Of a DNA stretch of 64,000 bases, positions 10,976-19,757 are shown piece after piece. The position numbers were made by a program, and so were the translations under genes. The DNA is from Bifidobacterium moukalabense DSM 27321. Lineage in GTDB: Bacteria; Actinomycetota; Actinomycetes; Actinomycetales; Bifidobacteriaceae. The DNA lies in the NCBI RefSeq assembly GCF_000522505.1, contig NZ_AZMV01000001.1, forward strand, positions 310,001 to 374,000, given 5' to 3'. Under the pieces are notes generated by a model. The model was given only the letters and a program-made list of their open reading frames with translations, was not told the DNA's origin and did not search any database. How positions within the stretch are numbered: position 1 is the first letter of the stretch; each line of letters opens with the position of its first letter.

Positions 10976-10994
10976 ACGCGCCGTGCCGCCATAC

Positions 10995-13900
10995 CTATTC
11001 CTTCAGGGGAAGCGTGGCGAGCTGCGCCACGAAAAGACCCTCGTCACGCGTGACGATCTGCGCCCGGCCCGGCACCGCCTTCACCGGCTTGACCCTACCG
11101 ATAAGCTGGCCTTCGTTCGGATCCCCCGACAATAGGATGCCGGTCATGCCGAGATCCTGGAACGACTGCAGCACCGGATCGTACATGGCGCGGCTCGCGC
11201 CACCGGTTCGTCTGGTCACGATGACATGCAGCCCCAGATCGCCGGCCTGCGCCAGAAGCGGAGCCAACGCACGCAACGGATTGCTTCGACTGGTCGCGAC
11301 CAGATCGTAGTCGTCGACCATCACATAGACCTCCGAGCCCGTCCACCACGAACGATTGCGCAGTTGCTCGGCGGTCACGTCCGGTCCCGGAATGCGGGTC
11401 GACAGGAAATCAGCCAGATCGGCCAGCTGTTCCGTGGCCATCTTGTCGTTGGTCAGATACGCGCCCATGTGCGAATCCGGAATCTGGGCGAGGTTGGCGC
11501 GTCGGTAGTCCACCATGAAGATCTTCGCCTTGCCATCCGGATATCCGCGCACGACTTCATTGATCATCAGCCGGAGGAACGTGGACTTGCCGGAACCGGA
11601 ATCCCCGAACAGGTAGCAGTGCGGCTCCTTGTGCAGATCCAGCACCACCGGGGCGAGGGCGCTTTCATTGACGCCGATGACCATCCTGCCATGGGTGAGG
11701 TCGGAGGCGTCCTGCTTCGCCACGGCGCCGATGAGCGTGGCATACGGCAGATTCGTGGGCAGCAGGCGCAGCTTCGGACCTTGCCTGCCCTTCCATGCCG
11801 CATGCACCTTGGCGATCAGATCGGCGATGCCGTCGGCCACCGTGGCGGCGTCGTGCCCGCCATCGATGCGCGGCAACGCGGCGAGCATATGCAGTTTCGC
11901 GGAGCTCAGGCCACGGCCCGGAGTTCCCTTGGGCACGGTGGCGGCGATCTTGCGGTCGATCTGGGAATCCCCCGGATCGCCAAGACGCAATTCGAGCTTG
12001 GTGCCGACCAAATCGCCGATATTGGCACGGATCTCCATCCAACGATTGGCGCTCATCAGCACATGCACGCCGAAGGTCAGGCCACGGGCGACGATCTGCT
12101 GTACCTTGGCCTCCAACTCCTCGTAATCGTTGCGGAATACCCCCCAACCGTCGATGACCAGGAACACGTCGCCGTACCCGTCATCGACCTGCCCCGCGGC
12201 ACGACGCCGGCGATAGGTGTCCATGCCGTCGATGCGCCGTTCCTTGAAGAAACGCTCGCGAGAGTCGATGATGCCGGAAACCTCGGCAAGCGTACGACGC
12301 ACCTTCTCCTCCTCGTTGCCGGAGGCCACGCCGCTGACATGTTCCAGAGTCTCCATGGGCGCGAACGTGCCGCCGCCGCAGTCGATGACGTAGAACTGCG
12401 TCTCCAATGGGGAATGCGTCAACGCCAACGAGGTGACGATGGAACGCAGCATCATGCTCTTGCCGCTCAAGGGACCGCCCACCACGGCCACGTGGCCTCC
12501 CGCACCCGACAGGTCGAGCGCCATGACCTCGCGCTTCTGTTCGCGGGGCCGATCCTCAAGCGCGCATGGGGCAATCAGTGTGCCACGGGCTCTCCAGCTC
12601 GGGGAGATCAGGCCATATTCCTCGGTAACGGTCAGGTCGGGCATGAATTCGTCAAGCGAATTCGGCGTAATCAGCGGCGGCAGCCACACCACGTGGGCCG
12701 GTGTGCCCTTGCCGCGCATCTGCTCGACGGCATACTGGAACGTGGTGGTCTCCCCCGAAAAGCCTTTCGGCACACCGGAAACGTAGGACGCACGGAATCG
12801 CGTGATGGTGCCGTCCGGAGATTTCAAGTAGCCGATGCCCGGCAGGCTGGGCAGCTCGTAGGCGTCCGGAATGCCCAGCACCGCCCGTGATTCGGAGGCC
12901 GAGAACGTCTTGAGTCCGATGCGGTAGGACAGATGCTCGTCCAGACCCCGCAGCTTGCCTTGCTCAAGGCGCTGCGAGGCGATCAGCAGGTGTATGCCGA
13001 GCGAGCGGCCCACCGCGCCGATGCGTACGAAGGACTGCACGATATCGGGCTTGGCCTTGAGCAGTTCGGAGAACTCGTCCACCACCACCAGCAGAGACGG
13101 CAACGGCTTCAGATCGGTACGCCCGCCATTGACCCTGGCATCCTCGTATTCGGTGATGTTCGCCAGATTGCCGGCATCGCGCAATAGTTCCTGACGGCGG
13201 TTGATCTCGCCGTCCAAGGCGTCTTCCATACGGTCGACCAGCGACGCCTCCCTGCCGAGATTGGTGATGATGGACGAGATGTGCGGCATGCCGTCCATTC
13301 CCGCAAAGGTCGCGCCGCCTTTGAAATCGATGAGAACGAAGTTGAGCTGATCCGGGGAATGGCTCAGCGCCAGGGAAAGCACCAACGTTCGCAGCACTTC
13401 GGATTTGCCCGAACCGGTCGCGCCGACCAGCACGCCGTGCGGTCCCATGCCGCGCTGACCCATCTCCTTGATGTCGAGATATGCCGTGCTGGTGTCGTCG
13501 AACAGGCCGATCGGCGCGCGAAGCCGTTCCTTGCCGGTCCGGTATGCCCACAATGCCCCCAGATTGATGCTGCGGATGTCGTCGATGCCCAGCAGATTCG
13601 GCAGTTCGGAGGATTTCTTGCGTGCGTTCGCGGATTGCGAGCCGTCATCGGACCGTTCCTGCGATTGCACCTCGCCGAGACGACGCGCGATGGCAAGGGC
13701 TTCGCCCACCGTCAGCCCGTCCGGTTCGATCCGGATCGGCTTGATGGTGGTCGAGAAGAGCTCCACCATGTCGGTATCACGCTTTTCGAGTACGTTCAAG
13801 CCTTCCTCGACCACGGCCTGCGCAAAGAGGATTCGCAGCACATTGTCCTCTTCGAGTTCGCCCCATTGGCTGGGCATGTCGATGATGGTGACGCCTCCGA

Positions 13901-14936
13901 GTCCATCCGAGGAGAACAGTCTGGTCTCCTTGGCGAGGGTGTCACGGTCGAAGCCGTCGTTGACCACTATCACATGCGGGGATATCTCATCATCGCCGGT
14001 GTATCGATTGCGGTTGACCACGTCATCGCCTACAAGGCCGTCGACCATATGGGTGTTGGTGGTCACCATGAACCGGCTCGGATCGGAGGGTTCCATGGGC
14101 ATGCCCCTCCACGCTCCATCGAAATCCTCGTTGATCGTGCGGGAGTGCGGCATCAGACGCACCCAATCCCATCGGCTCTTGTGCTCGATGGAGGTCAGCA
14201 CGAGCACACGCAGATGCTCCGGTGCGTGCCATACGGCCGCCTGGCAGACCAGTGAGCGGGCGAGCGCCTCCGTATGTTCGACGTCTCCCAGGAGCTCCAC
14301 CCGCTTGAAGGCGCGTATATCCACGGTATAGGGCATGTTGCGCAGGGATTGGTGCGCCAACATGAATCGATGCGCCGCCGAGGCCGAAACGGGATCAAGC
14401 TGCGCCAGCGGTGGCAGTTCGGGCGATTCGAGCTTAAGGCACAGCGGTACCTCGTGGGTGCCGCAGCGCAGGGTCATGAAGTCCTCGTCGGCGGGAATGC
14501 GTTCCCAACGGCGTTCCGGCTCCTGCGCAAGCGCCGCCAGGGATTGAGGGGCCGGTGCGTTCCAGAGCGCCGCGTTGCGCTGTTTGCGTCCTGCGGCGCG
14601 TACGGTCTTGCGCAACCCCGTCAGATAGGTGAGGTACTCCCTGCGCGAAGCGGTCAGATTGGCCATGCGCTGCGAACGTTGGCGGAAACCGTTGACCACC
14701 ACGAATCCTAATGACGAGACCATGAACATGCCACCCGTGAGTATGCCGGTCAGACCTGAATTGGTCATCAGCATCATGACCATGGCGCTGATGGCGCCCA
14801 ACAGCGGCACGAGTGAGGTGAGCAGCGTATTGACGCCGTCACTGGGTTCAAGTTCCGGTGGGGCCTGCAGCACGACCCTGCCTTTGGGGGTTTTCGGGCC
14901 TTCAAGTCTGCTGGTCTGCGTTTCTTCCGCGCTCAC
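10995..14936 (-). CDS. eccC: Type VII secretion motor ATPase EccC (FtsK/SpoIIIE family)
   Basis: Inner-membrane motor that recruits and drives substrates through ESX-type systems. The 1313-residue protein has two adjacent membrane segments (about 38-83), the EccC-type linker, and three FtsK-like NTPase domains. Their P-loops are GATGSGKSE (Lys511), GGPLSGKSM (Lys826) and GDSGSGKST (Lys1117). Walker B motifs are VVVDEF in domain 1, VIDGW in domain 2 and VDDYD in domain 3. As in characterised EccC proteins, only the first domain keeps the DE pair. This is the fused EccCa+Cb arrangement. It starts four bases inside the stop of the FHA gene (ATGA) and is the last gene of the cluster. Confidence 0.93.
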   Translation of the reverse strand: MSAEETQTSRLEGPKTPKGRVVLQAPPELEPSDGVNTLLTSLVPLLGAISAMVMMLMTNSGLTGILTGGMFMVSSLGFVVVNGFRQRSQRMANLTASRREYLTYLTGLRKTVRAAGRKQRNAALWNAPAPQSLAALAQEPERRWERIPADEDFMTLRCGTHEVPLCLKLESPELPPLAQLDPVSASAAHRFMLAHQSLRNMPYTVDIRAFKRVELLGDVEHTEALARSLVCQAAVWHAPEHLRVLVLTSIEHKSRWDWVRLMPHSRTINEDFDGAWRGMPMEPSDPSRFMVTTNTHMVDGLVGDDVVNRNRYTGDDEISPHVIVVNDGFDRDTLAKETRLFSSDGLGGVTIIDMPSQWGELEEDNVLRILFAQAVVEEGLNVLEKRDTDMVELFSTTIKPIRIEPDGLTVGEALAIARRLGEVQSQERSDDGSQSANARKKSSELPNLLGIDDIRSINLGALWAYRTGKERLRAPIGLFDDTSTAYLDIKEMGQRGMGPHGVLVGATGSGKSEVLRTLVLSLALSHSPDQLNFVLIDFKGGATFAGMDGMPHISSIITNLGREASLVDRMEDALDGEINRRQELLRDAGNLANITEYEDARVNGGRTDLKPLPSLLVVVDEFSELLKAKPDIVQSFVRIGAVGRSLGIHLLIASQRLEQGKLRGLDEHLSYRIGLKTFSASESRAVLGIPDAYELPSLPGIGYLKSPDGTITRFRASYVSGVPKGFSGETTTFQYAVEQMRGKGTPAHVVWLPPLITPNSLDEFMPDLTVTEEYGLISPSWRARGTLIAPCALEDRPREQKREVMALDLSGAGGHVAVVGGPLSGKSMMLRSIVTSLALTHSPLETQFYVIDCGGGTFAPMETLEHVSGVASGNEEEKVRRTLAEVSGIIDSRERFFKERRIDGMDTYRRRRAAGQVDDGYGDVFLVIDGWGVFRNDYEELEAKVQQIVARGLTFGVHVLMSANRWMEIRANIGDLVGTKLELRLGDPGDSQIDRKIAATVPKGTPGRGLSSAKLHMLAALPRIDGGHDAATVADGIADLIAKVHAAWKGRQGPKLRLLPTNLPYATLIGAVAKQDASDLTHGRMVIGVNESALAPVVLDLHKEPHCYLFGDSGSGKSTFLRLMINEVVRGYPDGKAKIFMVDYRRANLAQIPDSHMGAYLTNDKMATEQLADLADFLSTRIPGPDVTAEQLRNRSWWTGSEVYVMVDDYDLVATSRSNPLRALAPLLAQAGDLGLHVIVTRRTGGASRAMYDPVLQSFQDLGMTGILLSGDPNEGQLIGRVKPVKAVPGRAQIVTRDEGLFVAQLATLPLKE

Positions 14937-15961
14937 GAACGTTTCCTCCTGCTTGTCGACATGATGATGCTGAATCCCATGTCACCTAGGAAAATGCGGC
15001 TTCTGGTGTGGATGGGGAACCGTTGCCGTGCCCTCAGCCTGGTCTCCTCGCCGTCCTCGCTGATGACCTTCGTGCCATTGGTGCTGCCCAGATCGGTGAT
15101 CCACAGGTCGTCCCCGGTGATTTCGAGCCGCGCATGGCTGCGCGATACGGTGCCGGTTTGGTCGGGCACGGCAAGCACGGCGTCTCCCTGCTCCTGCGGT
15201 GCGGGTTTGCGTCCCAGGACCAGCGTGGACGGGATGGCGAGCGGTTGTTTGGAACCGTCTTCGAAGAAGATGATGATGTGCGTCGCCGGTGCGGTCGGTG
15301 CCGATACGACCGGTGCCGATGTAGCCGGTACCGGCGCAGCCGGCATCGGCGGCATCGCCGGGGCTGGTTTGAGATTCGGCGGCAGGGCGACCGTAGGAGG
15401 TACGGATGGCTGTGCGGATGGCTGTCGTGACATCGTTCGCTGGGTGGCCGTACGGCTCGGAGCGGCCGCCACGGCGGCCTGTTGACGCGGCGTTCCTCCT
15501 GATATGACGATGGGCTGATGGATGTCGACACTTGCCAGCGAGGCGAGCCCGTTCGCCCATCCCTGATTGAGATCGTTCCTGACGAACAGCGGTGAGCAGA
15601 TGACTATTGGAAGTCCCACGAACACCGCCAACAGCGAGGCGATCAGCGTGCAATATTTGATGAGGATGCGCCCCATTCCGGCGGGAAGCACTCCGGCGGC
15701 GGCGTCATGCATGCCTTCGGCCCGAACCGTTCGCAATCCAAGCATCATATTGCCAGGGGTCAGGCCTCGTGAGCCTTCCGCCACCGCAAGCACGATCACC
15801 GCCTCGAATGCGACCATGGCCGTCACCGTGACGTTACGGCCGATCAATGCGGCGGCACCCGCGCACAACAGCACGAATCCCAAATCGATGAAGGAGGCTT
15901 CGCACTGCCTGACCGCATCGGCCGGGCGAAAGCGAGTGACTGGTGTCGGGGTGGCCATCAT
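14933..15961 (-). CDS. RDD-family membrane protein with C-terminal FHA domain (type VII cluster)
   Basis: A 342-residue fusion. The N-terminal half looks like an RDD membrane domain (RPADAVRQCEASFIDLGFVL, then GLTPGNMMLGLRTVRAEG and three to four hydrophobic segments). A Pro/Ala-rich linker (about 185-235) follows. The C-terminal FHA domain has GRKP, SRSHARL (from 273) and STNG (about 293-296), the phosphothreonine-binding residues. FHA modules occur in type VII loci both free and fused (for example firmicute EssC). Here one is tethered to the membrane next to EccC, suggesting phospho-dependent assembly or control. The ATG at 15961 overlaps the EccD-like stop by four bases; an ATG at 15958 is also possible. 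Confidence 0.82.
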   Translation of the reverse strand: MMATPTPVTRFRPADAVRQCEASFIDLGFVLLCAGAAALIGRNVTVTAMVAFEAVIVLAVAEGSRGLTPGNMMLGLRTVRAEGMHDAAAGVLPAGMGRILIKYCTLIASLLAVFVGLPIVICSPLFVRNDLNQGWANGLASLASVDIHQPIVISGGTPRQQAAVAAAPSRTATQRTMSRQPSAQPSVPPTVALPPNLKPAPAMPPMPAAPVPATSAPVVSAPTAPATHIIIFFEDGSKQPLAIPSTLVLGRKPAPQEQGDAVLAVPDQTGTVSRSHARLEITGDDLWITDLGSTNGTKVISEDGEETRLRARQRFPIHTRSRIFLGDMGFSIIMSTSRRKRS

Positions 15962-17163
15962 AATCCCCTTATGAATTCCAGGGCGCCGACGGCGAAGAAC
16001 GCCGCCGCCGGCGTAATCATCATGGAGGTGAAGCACAGCACGTCGCCGATGCGGGATAGTGCAAGCGAATGGAATCCGCCATGCTGGGCGAGCATGCCGA
16101 ATGCCATGGCCGATCCCGATGCCCCGACGGCCAGCATGCACGCCAACGGGAACGCCGATACCCAGTCGGGCATCGCGTATGGCATGTGCATGCACCAGAT
16201 CAGCAGCACCATGATGCCGCCAAGGCGCATAAAGTACCGTTCGAAAGGGCGACCGGACTGGCGCGGTTTCAACGTGAGAAACAGGAACAACGCGGCGCTG
16301 AGCGTAAGGAAGCCGATGCGGTCATACCACTGGTCGTATGCGTAGGACTCGGCCACCACCGCATACGTCAGCAGTATCAGCATCATGCATACCATGAAAC
16401 CGGTGGCGTATCGCGCCAGAAACGTCTGCATGTCGTCGTGTATGTCGGCTCGGGTAAGCGCCCGGGCCCTTTCGGGAATGCCGCCACGAACCGTCCAACG
16501 GCGGGTCATGTAAGTGCGCCACTCCACCAGATAACGGTCCGGCGCGTGCACCACGATGTTCGGCAGCATCTGCAGGCAGCAGATCGCCGCAGCCAGCACG
16601 AAGGCTGCCAGCAGCCGTACATGCAGCGCGTGAATCAGCGCAACGGCGCACGCCAGCATCAGGGGCACCGCCGCCGCAAACACGGCGGAAATCGCCCCAC
16701 CGATGGTCGGATCGGTGATGCGGACCATCATCAGCGCCATGTTCACCGCCACACAGCAGGATGCGAACAGCGCACCGGCCGTCATCGGCTGCGTGCAGCG
16801 AATCACGAAGGAGACCGCCACACCACCGCATGCGGCCAATATCACCGAACAGGCGAACGCGATCAACGACAAGGCACGGTCATGGTCACGGATGCCTTTC
16901 AGGCACAGCCAGTCACACAGCAGCACCGCCATCATCAGCCCTACGAACAGAATCATCGGCGTATCCCGCGCCTGTTCCTGCACAGTCGGAGACATCAGGG
17001 ATGCCGTCAATCCGATGACCGCGACAACACCGAACACCGCGGCGCTGACGAGAGCCATGCCATCAAGGTTTCGACGGGACACCGGCTGTATGCCGCCGCG
17101 GTCTCCACGCCTGCCGGATTCGACGGACGACGTGGAGACCGCCCTGCCATCATGCCTGGGCAT
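15958..17163 (-). CDS. EccD-like 11-TM membrane protein (type VII secretion)
   Basis: A 401-residue integral membrane protein. I count eleven hydrophobic segments, six before and five after a basic cytosolic loop (APDRYLVEWRTYMTRRWTVR and on to about residue 250). This matches EccD topology. The ubiquitin-like N-terminal domain usual in EccD is missing; only about 30 polar residues precede the first membrane segment. Position between the FHA protein and a coiled-coil protein in a run of overlapping genes supports a membrane-channel role. Homology is inferred from topology and context, not from a signature motif. Confidence 0.65.
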   Translation of the reverse strand: MPRHDGRAVSTSSVESGRRGDRGGIQPVSRRNLDGMALVSAAVFGVVAVIGLTASLMSPTVQEQARDTPMILFVGLMMAVLLCDWLCLKGIRDHDRALSLIAFACSVILAACGGVAVSFVIRCTQPMTAGALFASCCVAVNMALMMVRITDPTIGGAISAVFAAAVPLMLACAVALIHALHVRLLAAFVLAAAICCLQMLPNIVVHAPDRYLVEWRTYMTRRWTVRGGIPERARALTRADIHDDMQTFLARYATGFMVCMMLILLTYAVVAESYAYDQWYDRIGFLTLSAALFLFLTLKPRQSGRPFERYFMRLGGIMVLLIWCMHMPYAMPDWVSAFPLACMLAVGASGSAMAFGMLAQHGGFHSLALSRIGDVLCFTSMMITPAAAFFAVGALEFIRGL

Positions 17164-17566
17164 TCAATCGTGATTCCAGTTCATGCAGATGCTTCATCTG
17201 TTCGTCCAACTTGACGCGCCCTTGGGCGGCCTCGTTGTCCTGATCATCCGCATCCTCCACGTAGTCGCGCATGTAGCCTGCCAGCTTGCTGGTATAGCCG
17301 CGCACCTCACGCGCCTCCGGAGACTTGTCGATGCCGGAGAAGATGTCGCTCTCACAGGTTTCGCCCATGTCGATGCGCTGCTGCAAAACCTGCCAGGCAC
17401 GTCCGTTGTCTCCTTTGCGGCGGCGCTCCTCGATCCTCTTTCTCCGCTCGGCGACCAGTTCGTCGACACGATGCTTCTCTCGGGCGAGTTTGGACTGCAT
17501 CGCCTTACGCCGGGTGGAGATTTCATCCAGACGTTGCATGAAAGTTTCAATATCCACGTTTTCCAT
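17150..17566 (-). CDS. Small charged coiled-coil protein of the type VII cluster
   Basis: A 138-residue, strongly charged, cytosolic-looking protein. Almost the whole length is predicted helical with heptad-like spacing (FMQRLDEISTRRKAMQSKLA; RRKRIEERRRK; KLDEQMKHLHELESRLN). No signal peptide or membrane segment. It overlaps the EccD-like gene by 14 bases and follows the WXG-like gene by 60, so it belongs to the same operon. The size suggests a chaperone or adaptor for the secreted proteins upstream, but I recognise no family. Confidence 0.7.
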   Translation of the reverse strand: MENVDIETFMQRLDEISTRRKAMQSKLAREKHRVDELVAERRKRIEERRRKGDNGRAWQVLQQRIDMGETCESDIFSGIDKSPEAREVRGYTSKLAGYMRDYVEDADDQDNEAAQGRVKLDEQMKHLHELESRLNAQA

Positions 17567-17625
17567 GGTGTTCCTTCTATGATTCCCGCAATTTCATGGC
17601 ACGAACATTGGCGGTCAGGCGACCG

Positions 17626-18462
17626 TCACCGCCCGCCGAAGCCGCCGCCACCGACGGCTTTGCCGCCGCTGCCGCCGCTGCCGGTCCCGAACTGATCCAG
17701 CGCCGCCTGGGATTCGCTCGTCAGATTCATCATCGTGGATGCGACTCCGACGAAATCGGCGATGGCGCCCAACAGCGTGGCGATGTATTCCGTCACCTCC
17801 ACGGCGAAATCGATCGCCACGCCTACGTCAACCGCGGCCTGGGCGGTTCCGAGGATCGGCCCCACGACCGGTATGCTGAATTCGGCGGCATCCGCGGCAA
17901 GCAGTTCGATAAGCAGTTCGAGCTCGTCCATGACCATGTCGAACGTTCCGTCGATCTCGCTCGCCAGGGCCTCCAGCGCCTGTGCCACTTCGAGACATGG
18001 CTGGGGCCCCTTGCCGGCGTTCTCGGCGAGGCTGTTGTTGCGGATGACGAACAGGTCGGCCGCTTCGCCGGACCATGACGTCTCATCGACGTTGGAGGAG
18101 ACGTTCTGTACGGCGGTTTGCAGTGCGGTCAGCGATTCGGCCAGCGCCCGCCACTGGCTGGCCGTGGAGCGCAGTTCATCCCAATCGCCGAAGAACGGCT
18201 TTTTGATCCATTCATCGACGGGACTGTACCCGAAAATGGCCTTGCACAGGGCATCAACCGCTGTGATGGCGATGCGCGCCTTGGCGAAACCGCCATGGAT
18301 CTTCTCCGTCAGACCCTTCTCGGCGGTCGATGCGGCCGACGAAACCTGTCGGGACGATTCCAGGGCCTGTTTGGCGATGGCCCCGGCGGATTCGAAGAGT
18401 CCCTTATTGTCTTGCACTCTTTTCGCCCATGAGTATGTTGGCTCCGATGAGGAATCAGTCAT
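17626..18462 (-). CDS. WXG/PPE-like type VII secretion substrate
   Basis: A 278-residue, Ala-rich helical protein without signal peptide. It carries GDWDELRSTASQWRALAESL followed about 25 residues later by SWSGEAADLF, a W-x-G turn between two long helices as in WXG100-superfamily proteins. A hydrophobic segment (SIPVVGPILGTAQAAVDVGV) and a Gly-rich tail (GSGGSGGKAVGGGGFGG) follow. Longer than a classical 100-residue WXG100 protein, it resembles the long WXG/PPE-type substrates of actinobacteria. The ATG at 18462 has GGAGG nine bases upstream; the in-frame ATG at 18483 would include that site and is rejected. Confidence 0.75.
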   Translation of the reverse strand: MTDSSSEPTYSWAKRVQDNKGLFESAGAIAKQALESSRQVSSAASTAEKGLTEKIHGGFAKARIAITAVDALCKAIFGYSPVDEWIKKPFFGDWDELRSTASQWRALAESLTALQTAVQNVSSNVDETSWSGEAADLFVIRNNSLAENAGKGPQPCLEVAQALEALASEIDGTFDMVMDELELLIELLAADAAEFSIPVVGPILGTAQAAVDVGVAIDFAVEVTEYIATLLGAIADFVGVASTMMNLTSESQAALDQFGTGSGGSGGKAVGGGGFGGR

Positions 18463-18493
18463 GCTATGACGCCTCCTTTCCACTTGATTTCAT

Positions 18494-19720
18494 CTATTTG
18501 ATTTCAGTGCGCTGGGGCAGCTCCACGATGTCGCGGTCCTGATACAGCGATTTCAGCTCGTCGGCGGATCTGCCCAACGGATCCCTGCTCGCGATGCCCT
18601 GCCAGACGGATTCCTCCGTCTCCCTGCGCATGGCCTCGCGCGCCGCCTCGGAGTCGCCGATGCGTACCGCGGCGTCGTAGTCGCCGTCATTGTCGAAGTC
18701 GATGGCCGCGTATTTGGAATCATCCTTTTCGAATATGCTGATGCGGGCGTCCGCACCCGTATCGGGAGCCATGGAGACGTCATCCTTGCCGTCATTGTTG
18801 GCATCGATGCTGAAGGAGGAATCGGGTTTCCCGGCATTGGTTCCAGGGGGCATCGGCATGGACGAGGCATCCTGTCTGGACAGTTTGACGGACCCATCCT
18901 CCAGCACTGTCGCATGGGTGTTGCCATCCGCGAGGTTCAGGGAGTAATCGTCTTTGGCGTCGCCGTTGGCGTCGAGGCCGATGGTGTTGACCGTATCCTT
19001 GGTCTTCTGATCGGCCGGCGGCATGGTGCCGTTCGTGCCGGTGCCGTTTTGCGTGTTGGAATCGGTCCCATGCTGGGTGTCGGTCGTTCCCGCGCCATGC
19101 TGGGTACCGGCACCGGTACCGTTTGCGGTATCGATCGGGGCATATGAGGTCTGCGCACCGTCGTCCACACTCGTCGAGGTGTCCGCCGGGGAGCTCTGCG
19201 CCGGAGTCGAAATGCTCTGCATGCCGGAGGTATCGGAAGAATCGGCCGAACCGCCGCCTCCGCCGCCGCTGTATCCACCGGTACCGCCGCCACCGTAGCC
19301 TCCACTACCGGTGCCGGCCTCTCCGCCATCACCCATGTTGCTGTCGGTGGAAGTGCCGGTATGCTGATTGTTCTCGAGTGCCGTGAGACGTTTGTTGTGT
19401 TCGTCAATCTGCTTTTGCAGATTATCGATCTGATCCTGGCAGTCGCATTCGACCTGCTGGCTGTCTTCCGATGCGCCTTGCAACGCCGTAGACAGCTTTT
19501 CCGCCATCTGCCCGATATTGCCCAGATATCCCTGCGTGGCAGCCTTACAGGCAATATATGGAGGGTACAGCGCCATCATGAACAGGCCGAAGCCGGGATT
19601 GCTCGCTCCGGTCTGTACGAATGTGGATTTCGCGGCGGCGAAACCGTTGGCTGCCTCATGGTATGCCTGCGCTGTTTTCGCCAGGTCATCGGAATTGTAG
19701 AGTATGCATTGCGATGCCAT
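18494..19720 (-). CDS. Putative type VII substrate with C-terminal EF-hand/dockerin-like repeats
   Basis: A 408-residue protein without signal peptide. The first ~110 residues are helical and end in a coiled coil (CQDQIDNLQKQIDEHNKRLT), like the export arms of ESX substrates. A low-complexity Gly/Ser/Thr linker follows (about 115-235; GGYGGGGTGGYSGGGGGG, then repeated GTQHGAGTT-type units). The C-terminal part has three calcium-loop-like motifs: LDANGDAKDD, IDANNDGKDD and IDFDNDGDYD, matching DxNxDGxxD. Near the C-terminus YQDRD fits the YxxxD pattern reported for type VII export signals. Calcium-dependent folding outside the cell is inferred. The stop is only 31 bases before the start of the WXG-like gene, so they share a transcript. 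Confidence 0.72.
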   Translation of the reverse strand: MASQCILYNSDDLAKTAQAYHEAANGFAAAKSTFVQTGASNPGFGLFMMALYPPYIACKAATQGYLGNIGQMAEKLSTALQGASEDSQQVECDCQDQIDNLQKQIDEHNKRLTALENNQHTGTSTDSNMGDGGEAGTGSGGYGGGGTGGYSGGGGGGSADSSDTSGMQSISTPAQSSPADTSTSVDDGAQTSYAPIDTANGTGAGTQHGAGTTDTQHGTDSNTQNGTGTNGTMPPADQKTKDTVNTIGLDANGDAKDDYSLNLADGNTHATVLEDGSVKLSRQDASSMPMPPGTNAGKPDSSFSIDANNDGKDDVSMAPDTGADARISIFEKDDSKYAAIDFDNDGDYDAAVRIGDSEAAREAMRRETEESVWQGIASRDPLGRSADELKSLYQDRDIVELPQRTEIK

Positions 19721-19757
19721 AAACGGTCCTTTCTTCCTCTACCTCACCGGATTGCGT

